A stretch of DNA of 6,279 nucleotides from Sphingomonadaceae bacterium (GTDB lineage: Bacteria > Pseudomonadota > Alphaproteobacteria > Sphingomonadales > Sphingomonadaceae): NCBI GenBank assembly GCA_013821585.1, contig JACDGO010000129.1, positions 1-6,279 of the forward strand, given 5' to 3'. The notes below the pieces were generated by a model, which had not been told where the DNA came from, did not search any database, and worked only from the letters and a program-made list of their open reading frames with translations. Made by a program: the position numbers and the translations under genes. This document shows, in pieces, positions 1 through 6,249 of the stretch (within the stretch, counting starts at the first letter, position 1; the number at the start of each line of letters is the position of its first letter).

Positions 1-57
1 GCCGCGCGACGACCCGGTGATCACCGCAACCTTGCCGGTCATGTCGAACTGGCTCAT
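1..57 (-). CDS. Short-chain dehydrogenase/reductase, N-terminal fragment (cut by window edge)
   Basis: Only the first 19 codons are present, reading leftward off the window. They encode MSQFDMTGKVAVITGSSRG, the first beta strand and the start of the TGxxxGxG cofactor-binding turn of classical SDR enzymes, which bind NAD(H) or NADP(H). The ATG (57-55) overlaps the TGA stop (56-54) of the upstream phosphotransferase gene in an ATGA arrangement, so translation is probably coupled. Purine-rich GGAAGG (73-68) and GGGAG (66-62) lie just upstream as possible ribosome binding sites. The substrate cannot be told from this fragment. By context it would oxidise or reduce a hydroxyl or keto group on the same acid or acyl-CoA handled by the rest of the operon. 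The SDR family call is solid; the role is inference. Confidence 0.85.
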   Translation of the reverse strand, partial: MSQFDMTGKVAVITGSSRG

Positions 58-1121
58 TCCGCTCCCGCCTTCCGCGCGAATCCCCACGCAGCCTCGGCCA
101 GCCGCGGCACGCGCTTCGCCATTTCGGCGGCGTGCGCCGACGATGCGGTGCCATCGATCACGCGCTTCTTGATTCCCTGCACGATGCCCGCGAGGCGGAA
201 CAGGTTATAGGCGAAATACCAGTTGAGGTCGGGCACGCCGTCACGGCCCGTCGTGGCGCAATAGCGCTCGACCGCCTGCTCGATCGTCGGGATGCCGGTC
301 TCCGGCCCCGTCAGTCCCATCACGCCCGATCGTCCCTCGGGCTCGGTCACCCAGTTCATCAGCAGATAGGAAAAATCGGCGAGCGGATCGCCGAGTGTCG
401 ACAGCTCCCAGTCGAGCACCGCCTGCACGCGCGGGGCTTCCGCCGCGAAGATCATGTTGTCGATGCGGAAATCGCCGTGGACGATGCTGGTGCGCGTCTG
501 TTCGGGGATGGTGCGCGGGAGATAGTAGATCAGCCGCTCCATCGCCTCCATGGGCTCGGTCTCGGCGGCGCGGTATTGCTTGGTCCAGCGGCCGACCTGG
601 CGTTCGAAATAATTGCCGGGCTTGCCGAAGTCGCCGAGCCCCGCTGCCTCATAGTCGGTGTTGTGAAGCGCGGCGAGCGTGTCGATCATCGCATGATAGG
701 TCGCGGTCCGCTCGGCGGGGGCGAGGCCGGGCAGCGCCCCGTCCCAAAGGGTGCGCCCCTCGACCAGTCTCATGATGTAGAACCAGCTGCCGATCACGCC
801 CTCGTCGGTGCATAGCGCATATGGCCGCGCAACGGGAAAGTCGGTGGGATAAAGCCCCGCAATCACCTTATACTCGCGATCGACCGCATGCGCGCTGGGA
901 AGCAGCGGCCCGAACGGCTTGCGCCTCAGCACATACGCGCCCGACGGGCTGTCGATGCGATAGGTCGGGTTCGACTGCCCGCCCGCGAATTTGGAAAGCA
1001 CCGGCGGCCCCGCGAATCCTTCGACATTCGCGTCCATCCATTCGGACAGCCGCGCCTCGTCGAGCCGGTCCTTCTCCGGCACCGCGATCGTGCCGACCAT
1101 GCTCTTCGAAGCGTCGACCAT
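54..1121 (-). CDS. APH-fold phosphotransferase, ACAD10/11 kinase-domain type (candidate hydroxyacyl-CoA kinase)
   Basis: A 355-residue protein of the aminoglycoside phosphotransferase/choline kinase fold, close to the usual length for a stand-alone member. Visible motifs are a glycine-rich nucleotide loop FAGGQSNPTYRI (45-56), VLRRKP (64-69) in the region of the ATP-contacting lysine, the Brenner catalytic loop HGDFRIDN (215-222, catalytic Asp217 and Asn222) and the metal-binding DWE (237-239) followed by LGDPLADFSYL. All key residues are intact, so an active kinase is expected. This subfamily resembles the N-terminal kinase domain of animal ACAD10/ACAD11 and bacterial LvaA more than antibiotic-resistance enzymes. 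Its place two genes after an ACAD11-like dehydrogenase supports ATP-dependent phosphorylation of a hydroxyacyl-CoA (inference). The start chosen overlaps the dehydrogenase stop (TGATG); Met8 (ATG at 1100-1098) with GAAGAG before it is an alternative. No signal peptide; cytoplasmic. Confidence 0.9.
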   Translation of the reverse strand: MVDASKSMVGTIAVPEKDRLDEARLSEWMDANVEGFAGPPVLSKFAGGQSNPTYRIDSPSGAYVLRRKPFGPLLPSAHAVDREYKVIAGLYPTDFPVARPYALCTDEGVIGSWFYIMRLVEGRTLWDGALPGLAPAERTATYHAMIDTLAALHNTDYEAAGLGDFGKPGNYFERQVGRWTKQYRAAETEPMEAMERLIYYLPRTIPEQTRTSIVHGDFRIDNMIFAAEAPRVQAVLDWELSTLGDPLADFSYLLMNWVTEPEGRSGVMGLTGPETGIPTIEQAVERYCATTGRDGVPDLNWYFAYNLFRLAGIVQGIKKRVIDGTASSAHAAEMAKRVPRLAEAAWGFARKAGAE

Positions 1122-2203
1122 CAGCCGAACACCACCACGCTGCGCACCGCGTCGCCTTGGCGCAGCTTGTCGACCGCATCGTTGATACCATTCAGGTCGG
1201 TGCGCTCGGCGATGATCGAGTCGAGGTCGAGCTGGCCTTTGAGATAGAAGTCGACCAATCGCGGCAGATCGACCGGAAAGCGGTTCGAACCCATCAGCGA
1301 GCCCTTGATGCCCTTGCCCTGAAGGAAGGTCGGGCCGTGAATAGAAACATTCTGGCCGGGCGGGATCATGCCGACGATCACCGCCTGCCCGCCGCGCCTT
1401 AGGATATTCCACGCAAGCTCGGCGGACGCGGGGCGGCCGACCGCCTCGATCGCGTGATGGACGCCGCCGCCCGTCGCCTCGACGATCGCCTGATGCGCCT
1501 TGTCCATGCCGGGATCGAACGCGTCTGTCGCGCCGAGCTTCATCGCCAGCGAGCGCTTCGATTCGAGCGGGTCGATCGCGATGATGCGCCCTGCGCCTGC
1601 GATCCTGGCGGCGTTGATCGCGGCGAGGCCGATGCCGCCGCAGCCGATCACCGCGACGCTCTCGCCCGGTCTGATCCGGCAGTCGTTGAACACCGCGCCC
1701 GCACCGGTCGTCACCGCGCAGCCGATCAGCGCGGCTTGGGTAAGCGGCATGTCGCGGTCGATCGTCACCGCCGCGTTCTCGTGGACCAGCATCATCTCGG
1801 CGAAGGCGGAGAGGTTGAGGAACTGGTTCACCGGCTTTCCGCCAAGCGTCAGCTTGGGCGCCGCGTCGGGCCCGCGCTGCACGCTCGGATCGGTGCACAA
1901 CGACAAATGCCCGGTCACGCAATGCTCGCACGCGCCGCAGAACGCGCTGAGGCAGGTGACCACATGATCGCCGACCTTGATCCGCCGCACCTCGCTACCG
2001 ACCGCCTCGACCACGCCCGCCGCTTCGTGACCGGGGATCGTCGGCAGTGGATAGGGATAGACGCCGTCGATGAAGTGCAGGTCCGACCGGCACACGCCGA
2101 CCGCGGCGGTGCGGATCAGGATTTCGCGCGGGCCGGGCGTCGTGATCGCGACATCCTCGATGGCGAGCGGCGTCTTCACTTCGTGGAGGACGGCGGCCTT
2201 CAT
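1121..2203 (-). CDS. Zinc-dependent alcohol dehydrogenase (MDR superfamily, class III-like)
   Basis: A 360-residue medium-chain dehydrogenase/reductase with a complete set of motifs. Catalytic-zinc ligands are Cys38 (GVCRSD), His59 in GHE (58-60) and Cys162 ([11 protein letters not shown]). The structural zinc site is formed by Cys89, Cys92, Cys95 and Cys103. The Rossmann turn is GCGGIG (187-192), and Asp211 ([11 protein letters not shown]) at the end of the second strand predicts NAD rather than NADP. It should reversibly oxidise an alcohol to an aldehyde or ketone in the cytoplasm; the substrate cannot be read from sequence. Its ATG (2203-2201) overlaps the ACAD stop in an ATGA junction, and no strong Shine-Dalgarno sequence precedes it, which fits translational coupling. 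The same frame stays open upstream, but that stretch lies inside the ACAD gene and looks like arginine-rich out-of-frame translation, so the MKAAVLHEV start is preferred. In context it may act on the hydroxy or keto group of the operon's substrate. Confidence 0.92.
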   Translation of the reverse strand: MKAAVLHEVKTPLAIEDVAITTPGPREILIRTAAVGVCRSDLHFIDGVYPYPLPTIPGHEAAGVVEAVGSEVRRIKVGDHVVTCLSAFCGACEHCVTGHLSLCTDPSVQRGPDAAPKLTLGGKPVNQFLNLSAFAEMMLVHENAAVTIDRDMPLTQAALIGCAVTTGAGAVFNDCRIRPGESVAVIGCGGIGLAAINAARIAGAGRIIAIDPLESKRSLAMKLGATDAFDPGMDKAHQAIVEATGGGVHHAIEAVGRPASAELAWNILRRGGQAVIVGMIPPGQNVSIHGPTFLQGKGIKGSLMGSNRFPVDLPRLVDFYLKGQLDLDSIIAERTDLNGINDAVDKLRQGDAVRSVVVFG

Positions 2204-3441
2204 TTCGAGGCGTATTTCCCGAACTCGAGCCGCGCGATCGCGCGGTTGTGCACTTCGTCGGGCCCGTCGGCGAGACGCAAGGTGCGCTGGTGCGCATAGG
2301 CGATGGCGAGGCCGGGGTCGGTCGTCACGCCCGCGCCGCCATAAGCCTGGATCGCGTCGTCGATGATGCGCAGCGCCATGTTCGGCGCGGCGACCTTGAT
2401 CATCGCGATCTCCGCGGCGGCGGACTTGTTGCCGATCCGGTCCATCATGTCGGCGGCCTTGAGGCACAGCAGCCGGCACATCTCGATGTCAATCCGCGCC
2501 GCCGCCACGCGCTGCTCCCACACGCTATGGTCGGCGATGCGCTTGCCGAACGCGACGCGCAAAAGCAGCCGTCGCGCCATCTTCTCGAGCGCGACCTCCG
2601 CCACCCCGATCGTCCGCATGCAATGATGAATGCGCCCAGGCCCCAAACGCCCCTGCGCGATCTCGAACCCGCGCCCTTCGCCGAGCAGCATGTTCGACGC
2701 GGGGATACGCACGTCCTTGAGCTCGATCTCCATATGCCCGTGCGGCGCGTCGTCGTAGCCGAACACGGGCAAGTGACGCAGAATCGTCACCCCCGGCGTG
2801 TCGAGCGGCATCAACACCATTGATTGCTGCGAATGGCGCTGCGCCTCGAAATCGGTCTTGCCCATGACGATCGCGATCTTGCAGCGCGGGTCGCCGGCTC
2901 CGCTCGACCACCATTTGACGCCGTTGATGACGTAGTCGTCGCCGTCGCGCCGGATCGCGGTCTCGATGTTGGTCGCGTCGGAAGAAGCGACAGCGGGCTC
3001 GGTCATCAGAAAGGCCGAGCGGATTTCGCCCTCCATCAGCGGTTTCAGCCACTCATCCTTCTGCTCGCGCGTGCCGTAGCGATGGAGCACTTCCATGTTG
3101 CCAGTGTCGGGCGCCGAGCAGTTGAACACCTCGCTGCCCCAGCCGACGCGGCCCATCTCCTCGGCGCAAAGCGCGTATTCGAGGTTGGTCAGGCCGGGGC
3201 CGTCGAACTCGAAGCTGTCGTCGACATGCGCCTGGCCCGAGCCCGGCGGCATGAACAGATTCCAGATGCCCACCGCCTTCGCGCGCGCCTTTTCCTCCTC
3301 GACGACGGGAAGGATTTTCCAGCGCTCGCCTTCGGCCTGCTGGTCGTAATAGTCTTGCTGGCGGGGGAAGACGTGCGCTTGCATATGGTCACGCACGCGG
3401 TCGCGCCAATAGCTCTGCCGCTCGGTCGGGTCGAAGTCCAT
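2200..3441 (-). CDS. Acyl-CoA dehydrogenase family protein, ACAD10/ACAD11 type
   Basis: A 413-residue flavoprotein of the acyl-CoA dehydrogenase fold: N-terminal helical domain (about 1-140), beta domain (about 140-255) and C-terminal helical domain (about 256-413). The signatures match the ACAD10/11 branch: [18 protein letters not shown] (142-159), KWWSSGAG (176-183), [13 protein letters not shown] (264-276) and LADGPDEVH (390-398). Where medium-chain enzymes carry the catalytic Glu after the GGxG turn, this protein has YGGAGVTTD (367-375) with Asp375. In the animal ACAD10/11 proteins the ACAD domain acts with a kinase domain on 4-hydroxyacyl-CoAs. Here the kinase is a separate gene further along the same operon, so this enzyme may process a phosphorylated acyl-CoA rather than do plain beta-oxidation (inference). 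FAD is the expected cofactor. The start is set by an excellent Shine-Dalgarno AAGAGGAGG 8 nt upstream. It lies 50 bp after the transporter stop and overlaps the ADH start. Confidence 0.93.
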   Translation of the reverse strand: MDFDPTERQSYWRDRVRDHMQAHVFPRQQDYYDQQAEGERWKILPVVEEEKARAKAVGIWNLFMPPGSGQAHVDDSFEFDGPGLTNLEYALCAEEMGRVGWGSEVFNCSAPDTGNMEVLHRYGTREQKDEWLKPLMEGEIRSAFLMTEPAVASSDATNIETAIRRDGDDYVINGVKWWSSGAGDPRCKIAIVMGKTDFEAQRHSQQSMVLMPLDTPGVTILRHLPVFGYDDAPHGHMEIELKDVRIPASNMLLGEGRGFEIAQGRLGPGRIHHCMRTIGVAEVALEKMARRLLLRVAFGKRIADHSVWEQRVAAARIDIEMCRLLCLKAADMMDRIGNKSAAAEIAMIKVAAPNMALRIIDDAIQAYGGAGVTTDPGLAIAYAHQRTLRLADGPDEVHNRAIARLEFGKYASK

Positions 3442-3449
3442 CGCGCGCG

Positions 3450-3458
3450 CCTCCTCTT
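3450..3458 (-). promoter_or_regulatory. Strong ribosome binding site of the ACAD11-like gene
   Basis: On the minus strand this reads AAGAGGAGG, close to a perfect anti-16S complement, with an 8-nt spacer to the ATG at 3441. It fixes the start codon. It is clearly the strongest such signal in the leftward cluster; the three following genes begin at stop/start overlaps and may depend partly on ribosomes loaded here. The surrounding 50-bp gap (3442-3491) has no stem followed by a T-run, so I see no terminator between transporter and ACAD. Confidence 0.75.
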
Positions 3459-3491
3459 TACGCCGCTATGCCGCCGCCAAAAGCGCTTTGC

Positions 3492-4919
3492 CTAGCCCCC
3501 TTCGCCCGACGCTACGGCAAGCGCGGCCAGCCGCGCATCGTGCTCGGCGCGGCCGAACGGAAAGCGCATGAAAAGCCACGCGGAAAGAATCGCGAACAGG
3601 ATGATGAGCACCGCGTAGATCAGCACCAGCCGGTCGAGCACACCGGCGTCGACCCGCCCCGGCACGGCGTTGGCGGGAAAGCCGACCGCGCTCAGGATCA
3701 CGCCCGACACGAAGATGCCGATGCCGGTCACGCTTTTCTGCATGAAGAAATAGCCCGCCGCGAACAGCCCTTCCTCGCGCCGCCCCGTCTCAGCCTGCGA
3801 CGCCTCGACCACGTCGGCGACCATCGAGCCCGCCGTGATCATCACCGCGACGCCGAACGCCGTGGCGACGCCGACAAGAAGGAGAAACAATGACGGACTG
3901 ACCGGTACGCCGCCAAGCAGCAGCCAATAGGGTATCGTGCCGATCCCGGCGGCGAGAAGCGCGCATGACGCCGCCGCTTCCTTCTTGCCGAGCCATGCCG
4001 ACAGCGCGGTGACGAAGAAGAAGGCGAGTACGACGCCCGCGAAAAGCACCAGCGAATAGATGAAGAAATCGCCCGCGGAAAAACGCCAGACGAACGTCAG
4101 CAGATAGTTCGACATGGCGAAGGTCACGCCCTGGCTGGCGAAGGCGAACACGCACGCGCCCATCAGGATCAGGAAGGCGGGGTTCGAAAGCGTCCGCCGC
4201 ATCCCCGCCAATGTCGCGCGCAGCGGTTCGCGCGGCGTCGTATGCGGGGAGCGCTTTGCATAGCGGCGATGCGTGCCGAGCGCCGACAACAGCACGGTCA
4301 GCGCCATGAAGCCCGCGCCAATAAGCCCGTAGCGATGATAGCCTTGACCGACGAGCGGTCCCGCCTGCCCCCCCTGCGGCGCGAGCAGCACGCCATAGGC
4401 GAGCACGAGCATCGCGAGCCCGCCCGCCCAGCCGAACAGATAGCGGTAGCGAAGGACGACCGTGCGCTCGTGATAATCGCGCGTCATCTCGGGCACGAGC
4501 GCGATCGACGGCACTTCATTCGTCGAAATGGCGAATCGCACCGTAGTAGCGACGCCGACGAGATAAACGAACTGCAGGCCGTGCGATGCCGCCGGCGGGT
4601 TCCACATCATCACCCAGGCGATGGCGATCGGCAGCGCCGATGCATAAAGCCACGGATGCCGCCGTCCCCAGCGCGTGTCGGTGCGGTCGCTGAGCACGCC
4701 GACCGCCGGGTCGATGAATGCGTCGAGCAGGAGCGCGATCAGGATCGCCGCGCCTACCTGCCCCGCCGGAAGTCCGACGACTTGATTGTAGAAGATCAGC
4801 AGGAAGACCTGGAACCCATTGTCCTTGATCCCGTAGGCGATCGCGCCCGCGCCATAGGCGAGCTTGGCGGAAAGCGGCACGCGGGCGGAAGAGGCGGTCA
4901 ACGGAACCTTTTCGATCAT
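3492..4919 (-). CDS. MFS symporter of the glycoside-pentoside-hexuronide (MelB-like) family
   Basis: A 475-residue integral inner-membrane protein with about 12 hydrophobic segments and the layout of GPH:cation symporters. Hallmarks are YGAGAIAYGIKDN near the N-terminus (22-34), the helix-2 and loop motif beginning DAFIDPAVG (66-74) and running through SDRTDTRWGRRHPWL (77-91), HERTVVLRYRYLFG (150-163) in the middle, and MVADVVEASQAETGRREEGL (366-385) before the last helices. Asp66 and Asp70 correspond to the cation-site acids of MelB (Asp55, Asp59), while MelB Asn58 is replaced by Ile69. This suggests proton rather than sodium coupling (inference from recalled MelB work). GPH members are named for sugars, but none of the neighbours is a sugar enzyme; import of an organic acid, lipid-like or glycosylated precursor is plausible. 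The ATG at 4919 is the only usable start before an upstream in-frame stop; its Shine-Dalgarno is weak. It heads the leftward operon. Confidence 0.9.
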   Translation of the reverse strand: MIEKVPLTASSARVPLSAKLAYGAGAIAYGIKDNGFQVFLLIFYNQVVGLPAGQVGAAILIALLLDAFIDPAVGVLSDRTDTRWGRRHPWLYASALPIAIAWVMMWNPPAASHGLQFVYLVGVATTVRFAISTNEVPSIALVPEMTRDYHERTVVLRYRYLFGWAGGLAMLVLAYGVLLAPQGGQAGPLVGQGYHRYGLIGAGFMALTVLLSALGTHRRYAKRSPHTTPREPLRATLAGMRRTLSNPAFLILMGACVFAFASQGVTFAMSNYLLTFVWRFSAGDFFIYSLVLFAGVVLAFFFVTALSAWLGKKEAAASCALLAAGIGTIPYWLLLGGVPVSPSLFLLLVGVATAFGVAVMITAGSMVADVVEASQAETGRREEGLFAAGYFFMQKSVTGIGIFVSGVILSAVGFPANAVPGRVDAGVLDRLVLIYAVLIILFAILSAWLFMRFPFGRAEHDARLAALAVASGEGG

Positions 4920-5000
4920 TGGCCGAGAAAGGCACGAAGGCGGGGGCGCGTCAACGCGCGCCGAACGCCGCTACGGAATCCGAGCCGCCGCCGATCGCGC

Positions 5001-5028
5001 TTGCGCAGGCGCGCCGCGCGGCCATAAT
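5001..5028 (+). promoter_or_regulatory. Candidate sigma-70-type promoter for the second ACAD gene
   Basis: TTGCGC (5001-5006) and CATAAT (5023-5028) are separated by 16 bp. The -10 matches TATAAT at five of six positions and is the most AT-rich patch in an otherwise GC-rich gap. Transcription would begin near 5035, leaving a leader of roughly 18 nt that contains the GGAGAG ribosome binding site. The -35 match is only partial. The perfect 8-bp palindrome GGCGCGCC (5008-5015) lies in the spacer. Confidence 0.4.
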
Positions 5029-5040
5029 CCTCGGCGACTG

Positions 5041-5046
5041 GGAGAG
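5041..5046 (+). promoter_or_regulatory. Ribosome binding site deciding the start of the second ACAD
   Basis: GGAGAG lies 6 nt before the ATG at 5053. The frame is open for a further 63 codons upstream, but that part would run through the intergenic gap and overlap the start of the divergent symporter, and it encodes low-complexity arginine- and alanine-rich sequence. The site therefore supports the shorter MADLEQFRAE start. Confidence 0.7.
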
Positions 5047-5052
5047 ACTCGC

Positions 5053-6207
5053 ATGGCCGATCTGGAGCAATTCCGCGCCGAAACGCGCGTGTGGCTGGAG
5101 GCGAACTGCCCGGCCGAAATGTGCGAGCCGGTGCGTGAGGAAACCGATGCCTGCTGGGGCGGACGTAACCCGACCTTCAAAAACGCCGCGCAGAAGCAGT
5201 GGATGGACGCGATGGCCGCGAAGGGCTGGACCGTCCCCGACTGGCCCAAGGAATACGGCGGCGGCGGGCTTTCGCCCGAGGAGACCAAAATTCTGCGACA
5301 GGAAATGGCCGCACTCAAATGCCGCTCGCCGCTGTCGAGCTTCGGCATCTGGATGCTCGGGCCGGCGCTCCTGAAGTTCGGGACCGAGGAGCAGAAGAAA
5401 CATTACCTCACTCAAATCGCGCGCGGCGAAATCCGCTGGTGCCAGGGCTATTCGGAGCCGGGATCGGGCAGCGACCTCGTTTCGCTTCAGACTTTCGGCG
5501 AGGACAAGGGCGATCACTGGATCGTCAACGGCCAGAAGATCTGGACGAGCTATGCCGACAAAGCCGACTGGATCTTCTGCCTCGTCCGCACCGACAAGAA
5601 CGACAAATACAGGGGCATCAGCTTCCTGTTGTTCGACATGGCGACGCCGGGGGTTTCGACCAAGCCTATCCTGTTGATTTCAGGCAATTCTCCCTTCTGC
5701 GAGACTTTTTTCGATGATGTCGTCGTGCCCAAGGAGCAGATCGTCGGCGACGTGAACCGCGGCTGGGATGTCGCCAAATATCTCTTGGGCCACGAGCGCG
5801 AGATGATCTCGGGCGGCGGGCTCGGCACCGACATGATGTCGATCGGCGCGCAATTCAAAACGGTCGCCGGGGACGAGCCGGTGCTGCGCGCCGACATGGC
5901 GAACTTCGATGTCGACGTGATGGCCTTCCGCGCGATGAGCGAGCGCTTCATCGACGAGATGAAGGCGGGCAAGGGCCACCCCGCGCAGCCCAATATGATG
6001 AAATACGCGGGCACCGAACTCAACAAGCGCCGCCACGAGCTGATCATGGCGGCAGGCGGCTCCGACGCGCTCGAATGGGAAGGCAAGAGCGGCGGCGCGA
6101 AAGCGCGCGGCTGGCTGCGCACCAAGGCGAACTCGATCGAGGGCGGGACGAGCGAGATCATGCTCGGCGTCGTCGCGAAGCGGATATTGGAATTGCCGGG
6201 GGCGTAA
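5053..6207 (+). CDS. Acyl-CoA dehydrogenase (FadE-like, 384 aa)
   Basis: A 384-residue FAD-dependent acyl-CoA dehydrogenase, expected to introduce an alpha,beta double bond into an acyl-CoA and pass electrons to ETF in the cytoplasm. The N-terminal helical domain holds GWTVPDWPKEYGGGGL (58-73). The beta-domain flavin/substrate signature is WCQGYSEPGSGSDL (129-142), followed by NGQKIWTS (159-166). The C-terminal domain ends with RTKANSIEGGTSEI (356-369) and VVAKRILELPG (373-383), the usual flavin-contacting tail. It belongs to a different branch from the leftward ACAD and lacks that protein's ACAD11 signatures. The stretch between GGSDALEWEG (335-344) and Arg356 is longer than in the medium-chain enzyme, so the catalytic base cannot be placed by eye. 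Some related enzymes from steroid and branched-chain catabolism work as mixed-subunit complexes; whether this one does is unknown. Divergent placement suggests shared control with the leftward operon. Confidence 0.92.
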   Translation: MADLEQFRAETRVWLEANCPAEMCEPVREETDACWGGRNPTFKNAAQKQWMDAMAAKGWTVPDWPKEYGGGGLSPEETKILRQEMAALKCRSPLSSFGIWMLGPALLKFGTEEQKKHYLTQIARGEIRWCQGYSEPGSGSDLVSLQTFGEDKGDHWIVNGQKIWTSYADKADWIFCLVRTDKNDKYRGISFLLFDMATPGVSTKPILLISGNSPFCETFFDDVVVPKEQIVGDVNRGWDVAKYLLGHEREMISGGGLGTDMMSIGAQFKTVAGDEPVLRADMANFDVDVMAFRAMSERFIDEMKAGKGHPAQPNMMKYAGTELNKRRHELIMAAGGSDALEWEGKSGGAKARGWLRTKANSIEGGTSEIMLGVVAKRILELPGA

Positions 6208-6210
6208 GTT

Positions 6211-6249
6211 CCCTCTTCCCGCTTGCGGGGAGAGGGTTAGGGAGAGGGG
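6211..6249. repeat. REP-like GC-rich hairpin after the second ACAD gene
   Basis: Four bases after the TAA stop, CCCTCTTCCCG (6211-6221) pairs with CGGGGAGAGGG (6226-6236) across a CTTG loop, an 11-bp stem with one T-G wobble. A direct copy of the 3' arm core, GGGAGAGGG, follows at 6240-6248, giving the left arm two possible partners. Elements of the form CCCTC...GCTTGC...GAGGG followed by TTAGGG and GAGGGG are common dispersed intergenic repeats in sphingomonads and other proteobacteria, as I recall them. No T-run follows, so it is not a classical intrinsic terminator, though it could stabilise the mRNA end or help stop transcription. The remaining 30 bases to the window end show no gene I can support. 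Confidence 0.65.

Larger units (their letters stand above)
4920..5052. promoter_or_regulatory. Divergent intergenic region between the symporter and second ACAD genes
   Basis: This 133-bp GC-rich stretch is the only sizeable non-coding gap in the window and must carry the promoters for both directions. For the leftward operon, a minus-strand TTGACG (4954-4949) resembles a -35 box, but no good -10 lies at the right distance and it sits close to the ATG, so it is weak. An inverted repeat, GCGCG-TCAA-CGCGC (4946-4959), overlaps it and could be an operator. A second short inverted repeat, GCGC-TT-GCGC (4997-5006), overlaps the rightward -35. No regulator gene is present in the window. Apart from the rightward promoter listed separately, the assignments here are tentative. 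Confidence 0.45.

Noticed and set aside
54..1121. Aminoglycoside resistance gene
   Set aside because: The fold is shared, but the sequence and its operon with an ACAD11-like dehydrogenase fit the acyl-CoA-linked kinase branch; there is no sign of a resistance cassette or mobile element.
1122..1931. In-frame upstream extension of the phosphotransferase frame, giving a 625-residue reading frame
   Set aside because: The extra 270 codons lie inside the ADH gene in another frame and give arginine-rich, low-complexity sequence with no family resemblance; the conserved phosphotransferase begins at or near 1121.
1454..2299. Long plus-strand open frame opposite ADH and the end of the ACAD gene (also 132-815 and 2824-3495)
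   Set aside because: These are antisense shadows common in high-GC DNA: composition is His/Arg/Asp-rich, no recognisable domain, and the opposite strand holds complete conserved genes.
2204..2479. Upstream extension of the ADH frame by 92 codons
   Set aside because: It overlaps the ACAD C-terminal coding region, is rich in Arg, and the MDR family begins exactly at MKAAVLHEV.
3480..3489. Palindrome AAAGCGCTTT between the symporter and ACAD genes as a terminator
   Set aside because: It has no loop or T-run and is too short for a stable hairpin; it overlaps nothing else informative and does not argue against cotranscription.
4864..5052. N-terminal extension of the rightward ACAD
   Set aside because: It would overlap the start of the divergent symporter and bypass the well-placed GGAGAG site; the extension has no ACAD homology by eye.
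6211..6236. Classical rho-independent terminator
   Set aside because: The stem is good but is followed by TTAGGGAGAGGGG, not a run of T, so I list it as a repeat element with only possible terminator activity.
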